A stretch of 64,000 nt of DNA from Myrica gale (taxonomy: Eukaryota; Streptophyta; Magnoliopsida; Fagales; Myricaceae): the NCBI GenBank assembly GCA_963930655.1, contig OZ005619.1:3640501-3704500 (forward strand), written 5' to 3'. Positions 35,050-54,756 of the stretch are shown piece by piece. The notes beneath the pieces were generated by a model. That model was not told the origin of the DNA and ran no database searches. It saw only the letters and a program-made list of their open reading frames with translations. Numbering within the stretch: the stretch's first letter is position 1; every line of letters begins with the position of its first letter. The position numbers were made by a program, and so were the translations under genes.

Positions 35050-35670
35050 CCTATAATCATGGGAGGATCCAGAGGCTCTAAAAATCCTTTACAAATTTTT
35101 TTTTTGGTTATTAAGAAGCAGGCCCGCCCTCACTGGCCCAGCCGTCCCGGCCTGCTTCCAAGGCCAGTGGGGGCGGGACTGGGCAAGCGGGGGCACACCC
35201 ACTAGCCCAGTCCGTGTGACCTAATTGCTTAATTTTTTTTAAACAAATCAAAGGGTGAAATTATGTCGTTTCACCCTTTGATTTTTTTTTTTAAATTACT
35301 CACGCCTCTCTCTCTCTCACTCTGCGATCTCTCCGTTTCTCCCTCAGCCCTCACGCCTTAGAAGTCTCTCTCATTGGTCCATTATCACTTTAACTGCACT
35401 AATACATAAATTATGTAGGTCCTCACTAATTTATCATTTGCCAATTAGAAAGAAAAACACATCAATATTGTTTTTGATTAATCTAATTTATTACTGAGGT
35501 TATTTTTTAACGAGAAATAACTTAGTGCACCAATACTTTTTGATAGAAGAAGATTCTCTATCTTCATATAGACATCAAACTCCATAATTATTTATGAGTG
35601 TTAAGAATTGTCTTCCTCATATGTTGATGGACATTTTGTTTTGTTTTGTTCTTTTTAGATAATAGATAGA

Positions 35671-36395
35671 TTTTTGATAAAAAAAGCCCTGAAGCATGGA
35701 GTCGTCTAATACTCCTAATGTGGCTACTAATTCTAATGAGGATTCTAGTTCAAAAAGATATCGCCTTTTGTTGAGTTTGAATGATATTATTTCTGACTTA
35801 GGATTGCGTAAATCTATTGACTTGTGCAGCACTAGGGTTGAAAACCGGAAATGCGGTCCGATTTTCGGACCGCAATCCGGTCCGAACCGCATTTCCGGTT
35901 CCTTTATATTAAAGGACTGGACCGGACCACTGGGCAGAGCAGTGCGCAGGGCAGTGCCTGCGCAGAGCCTACTGCTCTGCGCAGTGCAGAGAAATATTTT
36001 TTTAATAATTAAAAAATTTAAGAAATTTATGACCCAGACCAGACCGCATAAATCCGGTTCGGACTGGACCGCATTTGAAAAATTAGGACCAGACCTGACC
36101 CCAAATTCGGTCCGATTTTTCGGTCCGGTCCGGTCTGCGGTCCGGTTTTGTTCAGCCCTATGCAGCACAGACCACACTTGCTATCATTAAAGACATTGGG
36201 GATGTATTCTTTTGTCTTATGGTTGATGAGTCTCGAGATAGTTCGGTGAAGGAGCAAATGACAGTGGTTTTGAGATATGTGAACAAAAGTGGATAAGTGA
36301 TTGAACGGTTTCTTGGTGTGGAACATGTTACTGACACATGCTACCAGTCTTTAAAAACTGCTATAGATAAATTGTTTGCAAGACACAGATTATAA
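35671..36395 (+). pseudogene. hAT transposase remnant split by a MITE
   Basis: The N-terminal part (MESSNTPNVATNSNEDSSSK, DLGLRKSI) matches the start of the transposase at 15526. After the MITE, the frame resumes with TTLAIIKDIGD, DESRDSSVKEQM and VEHVTDTCYQSLK. About 230 codons between these blocks are missing compared with the longer copy, and a TAG interrupts the tail. The gene was already internally deleted when the MITE inserted. Confidence 0.88.
35833..36160. mobile_element. hAT MITE, 328 bp, with exact 8-bp duplication
   Basis: It begins TAGGGTTGAAAACCGG and ends CGGTTTTGTTCAGCCCTA, clear inverted repeats. The 8-bp sequence TGCAGCAC flanks both sides (35825-35832 and 36161-36168). The interior is dense in GGTCCG/CGGACC words. 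It interrupts a hAT transposase remnant. Confidence 0.92.
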
Positions 36396-36570
36396 ATTAT
36401 TTCTTGGTATGGATAAGTGTATTTCATTATTTTTAATATTTTTAGTTCTTAATTTGCGATATTGTAATTTTAAGACATTTTTTATATTATGTGGGAATTT
36501 TTTTTAGTAATTTTCTCTTAGAAATTCGACCCCGCTCATTCTATATCCTAGATATGCCACTGCTTGTAAT

Positions 36571-36962
36571 GAGATTTACTTGTATATATCTCTTTTCAAA
36601 TTATATTATGTAATTTCAAAAAAATTACAATCTAAATATTAAACTTGACTTAATCCATCTGAGAGAGGCTAAAATGGATTGAGAATCGGTTCAAACGTAC
36701 TTGACTCAACTAAAAAAAGACATACCTCAACAACAAATTTAAGACAACCATCTCTCATCTAAAATATCAACTAAATCAAGAACGAGGTCACGTAGATATT
36801 AATTAACTCAAGAACTCCCTCTCGGAGTAGAATTTTCGTCATTCAATTGCCCATAGATCTCATCCACGAGCGCAAGACATGCATACATGGGTAAAAACGA
36901 AGAAAAAAGAAAAGAAAGACGAGGGAGCACGATAGGTAAAACGAGATAAGAGTAAGGCAAAA
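36571..36962. other. Short spacer without a gene
   Basis: AT-rich sequence between a hAT remnant and the long-TIR element. Nothing recognisable. Confidence 0.5.
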
Positions 36963-37199
36963 GTAAGGAAATAGTCTCCGTGGTTTCACGTTATGACAAA
37001 TTGATCCATGAGGTTTCGAGTTGAACATATTAGTCTATGTAGTCAGCAAGATGTTGCAATTTAGTCCCTCCGTCAATCTTCCCGTCAAGTCGTTAACGGA
37101 ACACGCTTACCTGTTAAAACGTTACCACGTAGACATCAATAAGTTGTCAAATTATACACGTGAAATTTATTCATATCTTGAAAACGTCACATTGTATAA

Positions 37200-37945
37200 A
37201 TTTGGCAAAAAAAAAAAAAAGGAAAAAAAAAATTGAAGTCGGTAAATAAAAATAAAACTCGCCCATCTCCCCCCTGTTCTCCCATTCCCCACGTAACCAT
37301 TGAACTGTTGAGCAGCAGCTTCAACTTCCTCAGCAGTAGACATTGTTACAAATCCAAACTCTCTGCTTCTTCCAGTCATCTTGTCATAAATCACCTGCCA
37401 ATAATACAGACCTCATCAAATATACACTCCGGTTTGTTCCCTTTCAGCATCTCTACAAGACAACCTTTTCATGTCCCACAAAAATGGTTTGCGAGAAACA
37501 ACTCAATTCCACAACAACCAAAGGAAAACTACTAAAGCCGACGTAAACAAGAAATCCACCTCTTCTATTTCACCATATGTACTCATACAACGGAATTTAA
37601 TTTGGGACGAAAAACTACCTCAACCATTTCAACGTTTCCAGCGCTTTCGAACAACTCGGCGAGCAGAGCACTGTCCGCTGTGAAAAGAAGATTACCCACG
37701 AAGAGTTTGAGGTCAGGGGAGAAGATGCGCTCGTCTCCATCGCTCAAGACATCCTCTTCCTGGTCGAACTCGGACGAAATGGCGACTTTCCGGACGACCC
37801 GAGAGGGCAGGCTGTGGGAGCCAGGCGCAGAGTGAAAAAACGAAGCGGAAACGGAAATGGGCTTGCAACGAAGGCTGAGAGCAGAAGGGGAGAAAGAGAA
37901 CAGAGAGACCGACTTGTTTGGAATTGCAGAAGCATAGTGCTTTAG
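37200..37945 (-). pseudogene. 5' fragment of a chloroplast RNA-binding protein gene (cp29-like)
   Basis: On the minus strand, the frame starting near 37934 reads a transit-peptide-like, Ser-rich leader (ASAIPNKSVSLFSFSPS). It continues through an acidic linker (SSEFDQEEDVLSDGDE) and RNP2 of a first RRM (LKLFVGNLLF, then ESAGNVEMVE), ending at GAG|GTAGT near 37652. After an intron, exon 2 (from about 37395 down) begins GTGATTTATGAC and gives VIYDKMTGRSREFGFVTMS with RNP1, then stops after QQFNGY. The genuine family has two RRMs and binds plastid mRNAs. Here the second RRM is absent and the ATG is out of frame by one base (ATGCTTCTGC where ATGGCTTCTGC is expected). It is a captured, inactive fragment. 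Confidence 0.85.
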
Positions 37946-38212
37946 GGGTTAGAGATGGAGGATTTGGGGAAAGAGACAACAACAACGAATCTGGAGGTGA
38001 ATTGGAGGTTCGGTAGTTTCCGAGGAAAATGGAGGCTTCGGGACGTTCAGTGGTTTGGGGGAAAAGAAAATGGCGAAGGAGAGGTTCGATGGTTTGGGAG
38101 AAAATGGTGACCACAAGCAGGTGGTTCTTTGATCGGGAAAAATGGCGAAACCAAAATGAAGGAGAGGTTCGATGGTTTGGGGGGAAAATTGGAAGAAAGA
38201 ATGATTTAAGGG

Positions 38213-38415
38213 GGCGTTTGTCTATTGAAATTTTCACCTCAAAAAATTTCCAAATAATTATAAAATAATCCCTCTCCTCATTAAATTATAAAATAATATT
38301 ATAATATTCAATTAAATTTTCACTCTCCTCACTTTTCTATAAAATATCTATACTTTTCACAAATTTTAATACCCAAAATTTTTAAAACCCCAAAATTTCC
38401 ACAGACAAACACCCT
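38213..38415. mobile_element. Short MITE inside the long-TIR element
   Basis: It starts GGGGGCGTTTGTC and ends GACAAACACCCT, with AAAATTT stretches next to each end. The AT-rich interior resembles the other TGTTTG-type MITEs in the window. No certain target duplication was found. Confidence 0.55.
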
Positions 38416-38974
38416 AGAGATTTCAGGATAGGGCATTTTGGGGAAAACGAAAGAAAGTGGAATTTAAGGGAGGGAGAATGAAGAAAGTAATCTGAATTTC
38501 ACGTGTGTAATTTGACAACTCATCGACAATTTTTTGATAAGTAAGCATAGTCCGTTAACGATTCAACGGGAGATTGACAGAGGACTGCGTGCAACATCTT
38601 GATAATCACAGAACTAACGCGTTCAATTTGAAATCCCCAAAATTAATTTGTAGTAACGTGAAACCACATTAACGGTTTACCTACTTTTTCCTAGAAGTAA
38701 TTAAAACCCGTGATCACGCCTGTCGCCCCACGTTTGGCGGAGCTGCAAAATCTTTATTTATCACTTCGCCATCATTCACGGCCCATCACCCTAAAGAAAC
38801 CACGCAACCCTCTCTTAGGCTCTCTGTTCCGCACCCATCGCCTGCGACGACCAGAGAATTTTGCAGGTGGCAGAAGCTGCGATAATATAGAGAGAAAGAT
38901 AGGAATCGGAATAGAAGAAAAGCGGGCAATGCTGAAGGAATCAAGTGGCTTGGAAAGGACGCCGAGGAGAGTAT

Positions 38975-46977
<8,003 letters not shown>

Positions 46978-49169
46978 TTTCATACTTCAGATCGATATCG
47001 ATTTTTAGTTTAAGAGTTCGAGAAGACATAGTTCTGTGCTCTACTCCTATTTCGTCCATGGCATGCATTGAGGGTGCTATATAATCCTCACATTATTCCA
47101 GTAAGAAGCTAACTCTAGGATTGCATCACAATTCTATTGATTTGTGGAGTAGAGGTGCTCTTTTGTAATTAAACTCTTGTACGTTTTTGGTAGAAACCAC
47201 AATTATGTTCTTTTTGTCTATGCGATGTGATAGACTAGTGCGAAAGGTTTTGTTTCGAATGTAATCGCATCATTGTGATCTGCGATATAGTAACTTTATC
47301 TCCTAGGAGCAACCAATTCTTGATTGATCATCTTATGGAGAAGAAAATATTTTATGGCCATGTTTACGAGCTAATGCATGATCTGCTTTTGGACACTGCT
47401 TCAGCCTTCAAGGGGTTCTATATTCACCTTATTATATTATCAATTGTTTTGCATGTTGCTGAAGGCCAAATTTAACTGTGGGATGGGTATGTGTAGGTCT
47501 AGGGTTTTCTACTTCTTGTTCTTCTCTCTTTTTAATTTTTATTTTTTTTCAGGCAAGAAAAATATATTTACTATAACAGAATAGGGATGGGGTCCTTACT
47601 TCTCTATAAAAGGAGCAATGGGCATTTATAAATTGATAGCGGTCCTTTTTTGTCGTTGACCTTGCCAAGAAGATGGTCCCATTTGAAGCCGGTTGAAGAA
47701 GTAGTCGGTGAGACTTTTGAGCCATCCACCATGATATCTTCCACAATAGAAGGGGCGTGATTGAGTAGGTGAAGGGGCAGACTGCCAGTTGTATTCTCTT
47801 CCTTGTAGGAAGGAGCATTGACTCAGGGTAGCTCCAGAAATAAAGGGAAGCCATTAGTCAATATCGAAGGATGGTAGATCTAAACTTGAATATCCTTTGG
47901 ACAAAAGGGGGAAATGGAAAAAAAAAAAAATTAACAGGAAAACAAGGAGGCTGTCTGGCGAATGTGGTAAGGATTGTAATAAACATTGACTTAAGAAATA
48001 TACATCAGGGGTCAGTCGGGGGATTATCACAACGTTTAATATGAGATTTAGGCAAGATATCTGATAGAATACAACCAATCCGGGTCACATGCATTCTCGT
48101 ATAATGCCATTCGAAATTTGAATGATTGAGCTTCAACCAATTGCCATTAGATCAACTGGCAACCCTTTGGGGAGGGGCTGGTGCCCTGGATCTAATCTCC
48201 CCAACTGGTCCTGCTCAAAAAATTGCCCAGAAAAATAAAAAAAAAGATTGAGCTTCAAAATTGGCAACGCTCACTTAAAGCAGATTTATCTGTTAAGTGA
48301 GCAGATATCTGCTTTTCTCAGTTTTCGCATAAATTACCGCCCTTTGGGAATATCTGCAAGTAATAGAGATAACTGAGCTGAGCTGAGAAAGTCTTTCTCA
48401 CTGCAACATTGAAGAAGGGCATGTTATATAACCAATAGTCATCTAAATCATTTCCAAAGATAGTGAGGAGGGGCACTTATTGCTCAAGATATTGCTCCAA
48501 ACTGTTTTTGAAGAACAGAAACACGTTGTGGATTGGTACTATCTAGGGAGGGGAATAGCTTGTTGGAAGAAATACACTTGTCAGGAACTGGTTTACTTAC
48601 TAAATCTAGCAATCTCACTCACTTGTTAGGCGGTTCTTCCTTACCCACAAAGAACGGCTAAAATGCTTAAACTCAAAACCAAAATTACAGGATTAATCCA
48701 AGAAAACACTTACTAGAATCTACCTTCATGATATTACTTCTATGAAGAACACTCGTCCAGCTGTTTTCTCCAAAGACCCACTGCCATTTCTGGCAAATTA
48801 TTTACCATGTATTTCAACTCAAACTTTCTCTTTTGTTTGCAGTCCCGAGTATATACAAGTAACAAGATTATCTTCAAACTAGAGTTCCCATCACAAACTA
48901 GAGAGAAATCTTATCTTCTGTATAAGCAGCAATTAACCCAAAAACATCTGAATAAATCCATCTTTCAGTCCACCTATCGTGAGAAATTTGGAGTAGGTTA
49001 TCTTTCACATGCAATTTCAATCCATCTCGACTCTTCTCACAGAAGTCAATGGCCACATAATTTTCAGAACGACTTGACTTAAATACTTGGTCAATCTGCA
49101 AGGATTTCTAAGTCAGATCAAGAGTTGCAACACCAACGTCGCATTTTCACTTAATAATTCTTTTCTATC
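46978..49169. other. Intergenic DNA between the MAP kinase and the PPR gene
   Basis: The first few hundred bases are probably the 3' UTR of the kinase. At about 48130-48215 a short GC-rich block with GATCAACTGGCAACCC may be a SINE fragment. No coding frame here has recognisable motifs. The last part probably includes the 3' UTR of the minus-strand PPR gene. Confidence 0.5.
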
Positions 49170-52100
49170 TCACCAGTAATCCCCACATGAACAAGAACCA
49201 CCACTGAAGTGGTGAAAGCGATGAGAATCTCTCAAGATTATCAACCTTCCCTCAATCTTGGATATGTGTTTGATGGCATTGTGGCAATCTTCACACACTC
49301 GCAAGTTTTTCATAAAGCGGATTGGTCTCCCAGCAGGTATTGAAAGGATTCCAAATGCCACTGCTAATTTCTCACTGTGATACTTCAGTAGATGTTCCTT
49401 CTCTTCCTCTTCCACATCATGTAAAACCAATTTTGTACAAGAAACATACCCGTCCAGCTTCATTTTCAAATCCAGCTCTTCTAAAAATGCATATATTCTA
49501 TCCTTGTCTGGGTGGTAAGGGTCTCCAGCTGAAAAAGTATGAACCTTATTCTGGGCTTCAAGCCAACTATAACCGGGTACTTTTCTCACACCACAATCCC
49601 TCATTTTCAATCTCATCTTGCTAACATCACCCCATCTACCTGAAGATGCATATAAATTTGAGAGAAGAACATACATCCCTGCATTATCAGGTTCCATCTC
49701 AAAAATCATCTCAGCAGCCTTTTCACCTAATTCAGTATTGCCATGAATTCTGCTTGCACCGAGTAGAGCACCCCATGTAGCAGCATCTGGTTCAAAGGGC
49801 ATTATTCGCATCAAATTCTGGGCCTCGTCCAGACGCCCAGCTCGTCCAAGAAGATCAATCATACAAGTGTAGTGTTTTGAGTTTGCTGTTATACCATACT
49901 CCCGACTCATTGAATAGAAATATTCTGTTCCCTTCTATACCAAGCCAGTATGACTGCAAGCAGACAGTACACCAACCTGAAACACGATGCAAAGAAGGGG
50001 GGGGGGGTAACAATTAGAAGGAGAAAGAAGTTATGCAGAAACAAAGATATTATTAGAGCTAGTAAGTTCAAGCTATGCAACAATTTGCAGCAAAAAAATA
50101 TACAGATTGACGACAATAATGGTAATCTTCAGGACACGTAAACCTTTTGGTTTCAAAAGTAATTGTTTTTCACTTTATTGCTTTATCTATTTATCTAATT
50201 GCTTTTCCGCTTTCAAAGTTTATTGAAACATATTTTTGTCTCATTGTTACTTCTTCTTTTTCAAGTTCACGATCAAAGAAAGTACTATGAAGTGCTAATC
50301 ATATAGTGCCTTTCTTTCATTCAACAACTGAACCAGGGAGAAAGTACTGATTGTCTTTCTGACAAGAATGAAAGCGGAGCAAGGTTCCCTTTTAAAAATA
50401 AGACAGGAAGATAATAAGTTAACATACAAGGAGGCAACCAAATGGTTTTATAAGGGCACTCAAGTTCAATAGCTCGTTAGCTTCAGCATGCATATATAAG
50501 AGATAGTGCATGCTTGGGGGTATGTAGGATGTACAGCAGAGAGAGAGAGAATTAACGTAGACCTAAAGAACTAATGCGCATCAACCTCAGGAAGTTCTAT
50601 GCCCTAATCATGCATGAAAATCTACCACATATTTTTTACAATGACACTCAAAGCACAATTAAGATGCCACTCAGATAAGGAAATATTTCATTAGGCTAGT
50701 TTCAACCAGCATGGTCATTTTACTTTTTCCTCTGGTATGTTCGTGACAGCATTATGATAAACATAAGCCTAAGAAAATTACTAGATGACTTGATACAACT
50801 GTCCAGAATGTTTATTCAGCAATCATTTCTTGAAACAGCGATCTCAAAAGAATCAAACAACAAGTTCTCACACCAGTAAAAGGAAGTTCTCTTGCCTTCG
50901 AAGGAACTTCTGTCACCAGTAACTCCGACAGGTTCAGAACACCAATTTGACAAACCAAATAAAGGTCAAGGGGTGAATCAAATTGAAATAGAATATCATT
51001 TTGGGTTGAGAATAAGACGCCTAAATGAAAATTAAATGCATATCAAATGGGTAAAACAAAAATTACCACAGTGACATCGACAGGGTTGCTACCCGTTGCC
51101 TTCATCGACTCAAAAACCTTCAAAGCCTCTTTACCAAATCCATGCCGCGCATATCCTGCAATCATTGTATTCCAAGATACAACATCCTTTTCTGCTATAT
51201 CTTCAAACACGTCATATGCTTCATCTATGTTTCCACATTTACAATACATGGCCAGAAGTGCATTCCCCACGTAACAGCCAGTCTCATATCCTGCCTTAAC
51301 TAGCCGCCCATGCAATTGTTTCCCCAACTCCAGAGCAGCAATATCAGCACACGCACTTAAAGAACAGGTAAATGAAGACCTATTTAACGTTTCTCCATCC
51401 CTTTTCATTTTCACAAATAGATGCAAAGCCTCTTCACCATGACCACTTTGAGCATAACCAGCAATAATCGCTGCCCAAGAAATACAGTCACGCCGAGGCA
51501 TCTTATCGAACAAATCCCTTGCTTGAGAAATATCACCATTCTGAGCATAGCCAGTAATCATTGTGTTCCAAGAACTTATGTTCCGATAAGGCATCGCATC
51601 AAACAATTCCCTTGCCATGCCCATTCTCTTGCACTGCACATATCCAGCAATCATTGCGTTCCACGAAACCTCGTTTTTCACAGGCATCTCATCAAAAAAT
51701 CTTCTTGCTTCATTCAACATCCCATTTTGCACATGTCCAGACACCATTGCTGTCCATGCAAACACATCCCGAATTGGAGAGTCCTCAAACAATCTACTAG
51801 CTTCCAACAACTCCCCATTCTGCGCATAACTCGTGATCATAGTATTCCAAGAAACCTCATCTCTCACAGGCATCCGATCAAAAAGCCATCTAGCATCAAC
51901 CAACCTCTTCCTCCTTATGTAGCCCCCCATCAAACAATTCCAAGACACCACTTCCCAATCCGTTTTTGACTCAAACAGCTTCCGAGCTTCCTCTATTCTC
52001 CCATTCTGCACATATGCTGCAAGTAACCCGTTCCATGATATCTCATTCTTATCTGGCATCCTATCAAAAATCTTTCTTGCCTCATCGACATATCCTTTCT

Positions 52101-52583
52101 GGGCATACCCAGACAACATAGCATTCCACGAAACAACATCCTTTTCGGGCATCTGATCGAACAAATCACGAGCTGCACCAAGATTCCTGTTCCTAACATA
52201 CCCACTAAGCATCACATTCTCAAGTCTCTTTCAGGCATTTTCTCAAACAAATCTCTCGCAAGATCAAACTTGTCATTCGACAAGTACCCAGATATCACGG
52301 CGTTGTAGGAGACTGGGCTCCGGCGTGGCATGGAGTTGAAGATGCTGAGAGCGGACTCACATTGGCCGTCACGCATGTGGGCAGTGATGGCCACATTCCA
52401 TTTTACAATGTCCGAATCCGAGATGGATGACTTCTTGTTCTTAGCATCGCGCCTTTGGTTTAATGTTTTCTTAGATGGAGTAGCTGTCTTTGTTATGTTC
52501 TGGAGTTTCTCGTTGATGGGCTCGTTTTGGAGAGAGCGACTGCAGGTGCTGTGTACCTGTCTCAAACGGCTATTCCCGCGCAT
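49170..52583 (-). pseudogene. PLS-DYW pentatricopeptide protein (At4g02750-like), frame broken
   Basis: The likely start is MRGNSRLRQ at 52583 (an upstream in-frame ATG lies at 52661). The product has tandem PPR motifs with the recurring VSWN(T/A)MI(A/S)GY phrase, then E motifs ([14 protein letters not shown]) and a DYW deaminase domain with [20 protein letters not shown] and terminal CSCGDYW. DYW proteins edit C to U in organelle RNA. Lesions: a deletion of about 7 nt at 52219-52220 replaces the expected VSW and shifts frame, and TAG at 49935-49937 occurs where a Glu/Asp/Lys codon is expected (GLV-stop-KG). A 1089-bp GT-AG intron (49977-51065) lies between DVTV and VGVLSACSH. Everything else is intact, so decay is recent or the lesions are sequencing errors. 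Confidence 0.88.
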
Positions 52584-52697
52584 CGCTTTGATCATGAACC
52601 TTCTCTTTTTATTTTCATCTTCATCCCCGTGCGATTTATGGAAGTATACACACCCACCCACCGCCCGTACACCCTTTTTCCTCTCTTAAAAAAAATA

Positions 52698-53099
52698 TAG
52701 GGGAAAATATATTTTTCACCTACAAACTACCATAGTTTTTGTATTTTGCACCCTAAACTACCAATTTTGATACATTACATCCTCTAACTACCAATTTTTA
52801 ACACTTTGCATCATTTTTCAAATTTTGAGACTAAAGTGACGATAATGATCTTGACTCATTTTGTATATAGTAAAGATATTGTTGTCAATTTATTAATTTC
52901 TCAAGGGTATTATTGTAAAATGGATGGTGCAAAAGTGTTTAATATTAATAGTTGGAGGGTGTAATGTGTCAAAATTGGTAGTTTAGGGTGTAAAACATCT
53001 AACATTGGTAGTTTGAGGGTGCAATGTCTTAAAGATTATAATTTGAGATGCAATGTATCAATACACTGATAGTTTATTGGTAGAAAATGTATTTTATCC
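52698..53099. mobile_element. Mutator-type foldback MITE, 402 bp
   Basis: The ends GGGGAAAATATATTTTTCACC and the complement of ATTTTATCC form long imperfect inverted repeats. AAAAATATA flanks both sides exactly (52689-52697 and 53100-53108), a 9-bp duplication. Each arm contains direct repeats of CCCTAAACTACCAATTTTGA. It inserted about 115 bp upstream of the PPR start codon. Confidence 0.85.
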
Positions 53100-53108
53100 A
53101 AAAATATA

Positions 53109-54158
53109 TTTACTCTTTTTAACGCTTTGACCAAAATTCTAGATATTAGGATAAATTTTTGGGAAAAAAAATCATTTTTTGTCCTTGCGTTTTACACCAT
53201 TTTCACAATAGGTCGTGACGTTGCAAAATTATAATCCTTAATTTTTTTATTGTTTTCATAATAGGTCATGACGTTTTAAAATTAAAAAAATTTAGTCCTT
53301 GAATTTTGTATTTAAAGAAAAAAAAAATCCTCGGGTCTTCTAGCTCATGAATGGCATAAGGTCCAATTTTAGTCCTTAATTTAGGACTTTTTTTTAAAAA
53401 AAAAGGTCCTGCAGTCAGCTCTCCATTCAGTTCACGAATGGCAGAAGGTCCATTTGAGAAAAAAATTCAACTTCGCTGCTCACGTGACACATATCGTGGC
53501 CAGCATAACTTATGGGGATGAAACAATGCAAAGCGGAGTGATGAACTTGAGTTGAGCAAGTTGGAACGACAACATTTCGTGGGACATCAATACACAATAG
53601 GCAATATGACTGTCAAACGTGGCCAACATAGATTTTTGGATAAGTGGGAGCGTCACGTTAGCGACTTCCTTGAATTTTCTGCTAAGGTAGACCTTCTACC
53701 TGAAGTAAACTATCCGTTTAAAAAATATTCCCCATCTGCCTCCGTTTAAAAAATTAATGGGAAGTAGTGACATGACATAAGTCAATTACGTGTGCACGAA
53801 TTAAAAATCATCATGTCTTTCTGGGCTCACTATCTTCACGTCAGAGGCCCAGTCAGCGCTCTGCCTTGTGAAATGTATCTCTGCACACTTGAGTTTGTCT
53901 TACACCTAGTTGGTTTAGTGGATGACAGGGCGCTGATTGGACCTCTGAGATGGAGATAATAGGCATAGGAAGATACATGACGCTTTTTGATTCGTGCACA
54001 CATGGTTGACTTATACTACATCACCACTTCATGTTAGTTTTTTTAAATGGAGATAGATGAAGGATATTATTTAAACGGAAAGCTTACCTTAAGAACACAA
54101 GATCAACTTTCTTTACCGATATATTTGCAACATTCGAATACTTCAAGGACTTAAGGAC
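53109..54158. other. Intergenic DNA, no gene recognised
   Basis: At 53190-53290 the phrase CATAATAGGTC(G/A)TGACGTT occurs twice, hinting at another decayed repeat. The open frame at 53552-53749 has no family resemblance that I can see. Around 53760-54060 the GTGCACGAATTAAAAA region and a roughly inverted counterpart near 53980 suggest an old inverted-repeat element. Confidence 0.45.
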
Positions 54159-54336
54159 TTGTTTGAGCCCCAATTATAATTGGGTTTAATAATAAAAAAT
54201 TCATCACATAATTTTTTATTATTATAATATTTATTAAAAATATTTTTTCTCTTCACTTTTTCACTAACTCCCATAACATATCTTTACTTTATAATATTTT
54301 TCAAACCCCAATATCCAAAATTTCAACACTCAAACA
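54159..54336. mobile_element. Short MITE, same family as 7396-7584
   Basis: The termini TGTTTGAGCCCC and ACACTCAAACA and the AT-rich interior match the copy at 7396-7584 closely. No clear target duplication was seen. Confidence 0.65.
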
Positions 54337-54756
54337 TAAATTTTTAATTTAAAAACTCAATGGCTTATTATGAAAACTGTGTAAAATTGAAGTATGAAAA
54401 AATTTTTTTTTTTGATACTGAATATTTTGTACCATATCTTTAACTAACTGAATTCTTTTATCACCAACGTCCCGCGAAATATCCAAAAAAATTTCTTGAC
54501 ATTCTTTTCTAGGGTCGCAATTAAAGAATAGGAATCCACCGTTTTCTGATCTGAAAACATATTTTCCAGAGGATATTTTCCCCTCAGAAAATGGTTTATA
54601 TAAGAACAACCGCAGCTTATATATATATATACACGTTAGGCTTTTATTATTGTCTAGAAACATGGAACAAAGAAACAAACATAAAAAAAAATAAGCACAA
54701 ACTACAAATCCAAACAAGTACTGCTGTTGAGACTACATCTAATAATAATTAAGGGG

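Larger units (their letters stand above)
35058..36562 (+). mobile_element. Internally deleted hAT element containing a nested MITE
   Basis: The left end CATGGGAGGATCCAG and right end CTAGATATGCCACTG are degenerate hAT termini. The flanking octamers CCTATAAT (35050-35057) and CTTGTAAT (36563-36570) match at 6 of 8 positions. The left subterminal region has GGCCCAG/GGGCGGG words like the other family members. The interior holds transposase remnants (35671-36395) interrupted by a MITE at 35833-36160. Confidence 0.75.
36963..38684. mobile_element. Long-TIR element carrying a gene fragment (Pack-MULE-like)
   Basis: About 200 bp at the left (36963-37170) is an inverted copy of the right end (38494-38684). 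Shared phrases include GTGGTTTCACGTTA, GATGTTGCA, GTCAATCT(T/C)CCCGT and GTTGTCAAATTA. Long inverted repeats enclosing a host-gene piece are the hallmark of Pack-MULEs. No 9-bp duplication was found, so the superfamily is not proven. The interior holds a broken 5' part of a chloroplast RNP gene and, at 38213-38415, another short MITE (GGGGGCGTTTGTC ... GACAAACACCCT). Confidence 0.75.

Noticed and set aside
51421-51969. 182-codon plus-strand open frame within the PPR gene
   Set aside because: It is antisense to the periodic PPR repeats; its His/Ile-rich sequence is the complement of the recurring motif.
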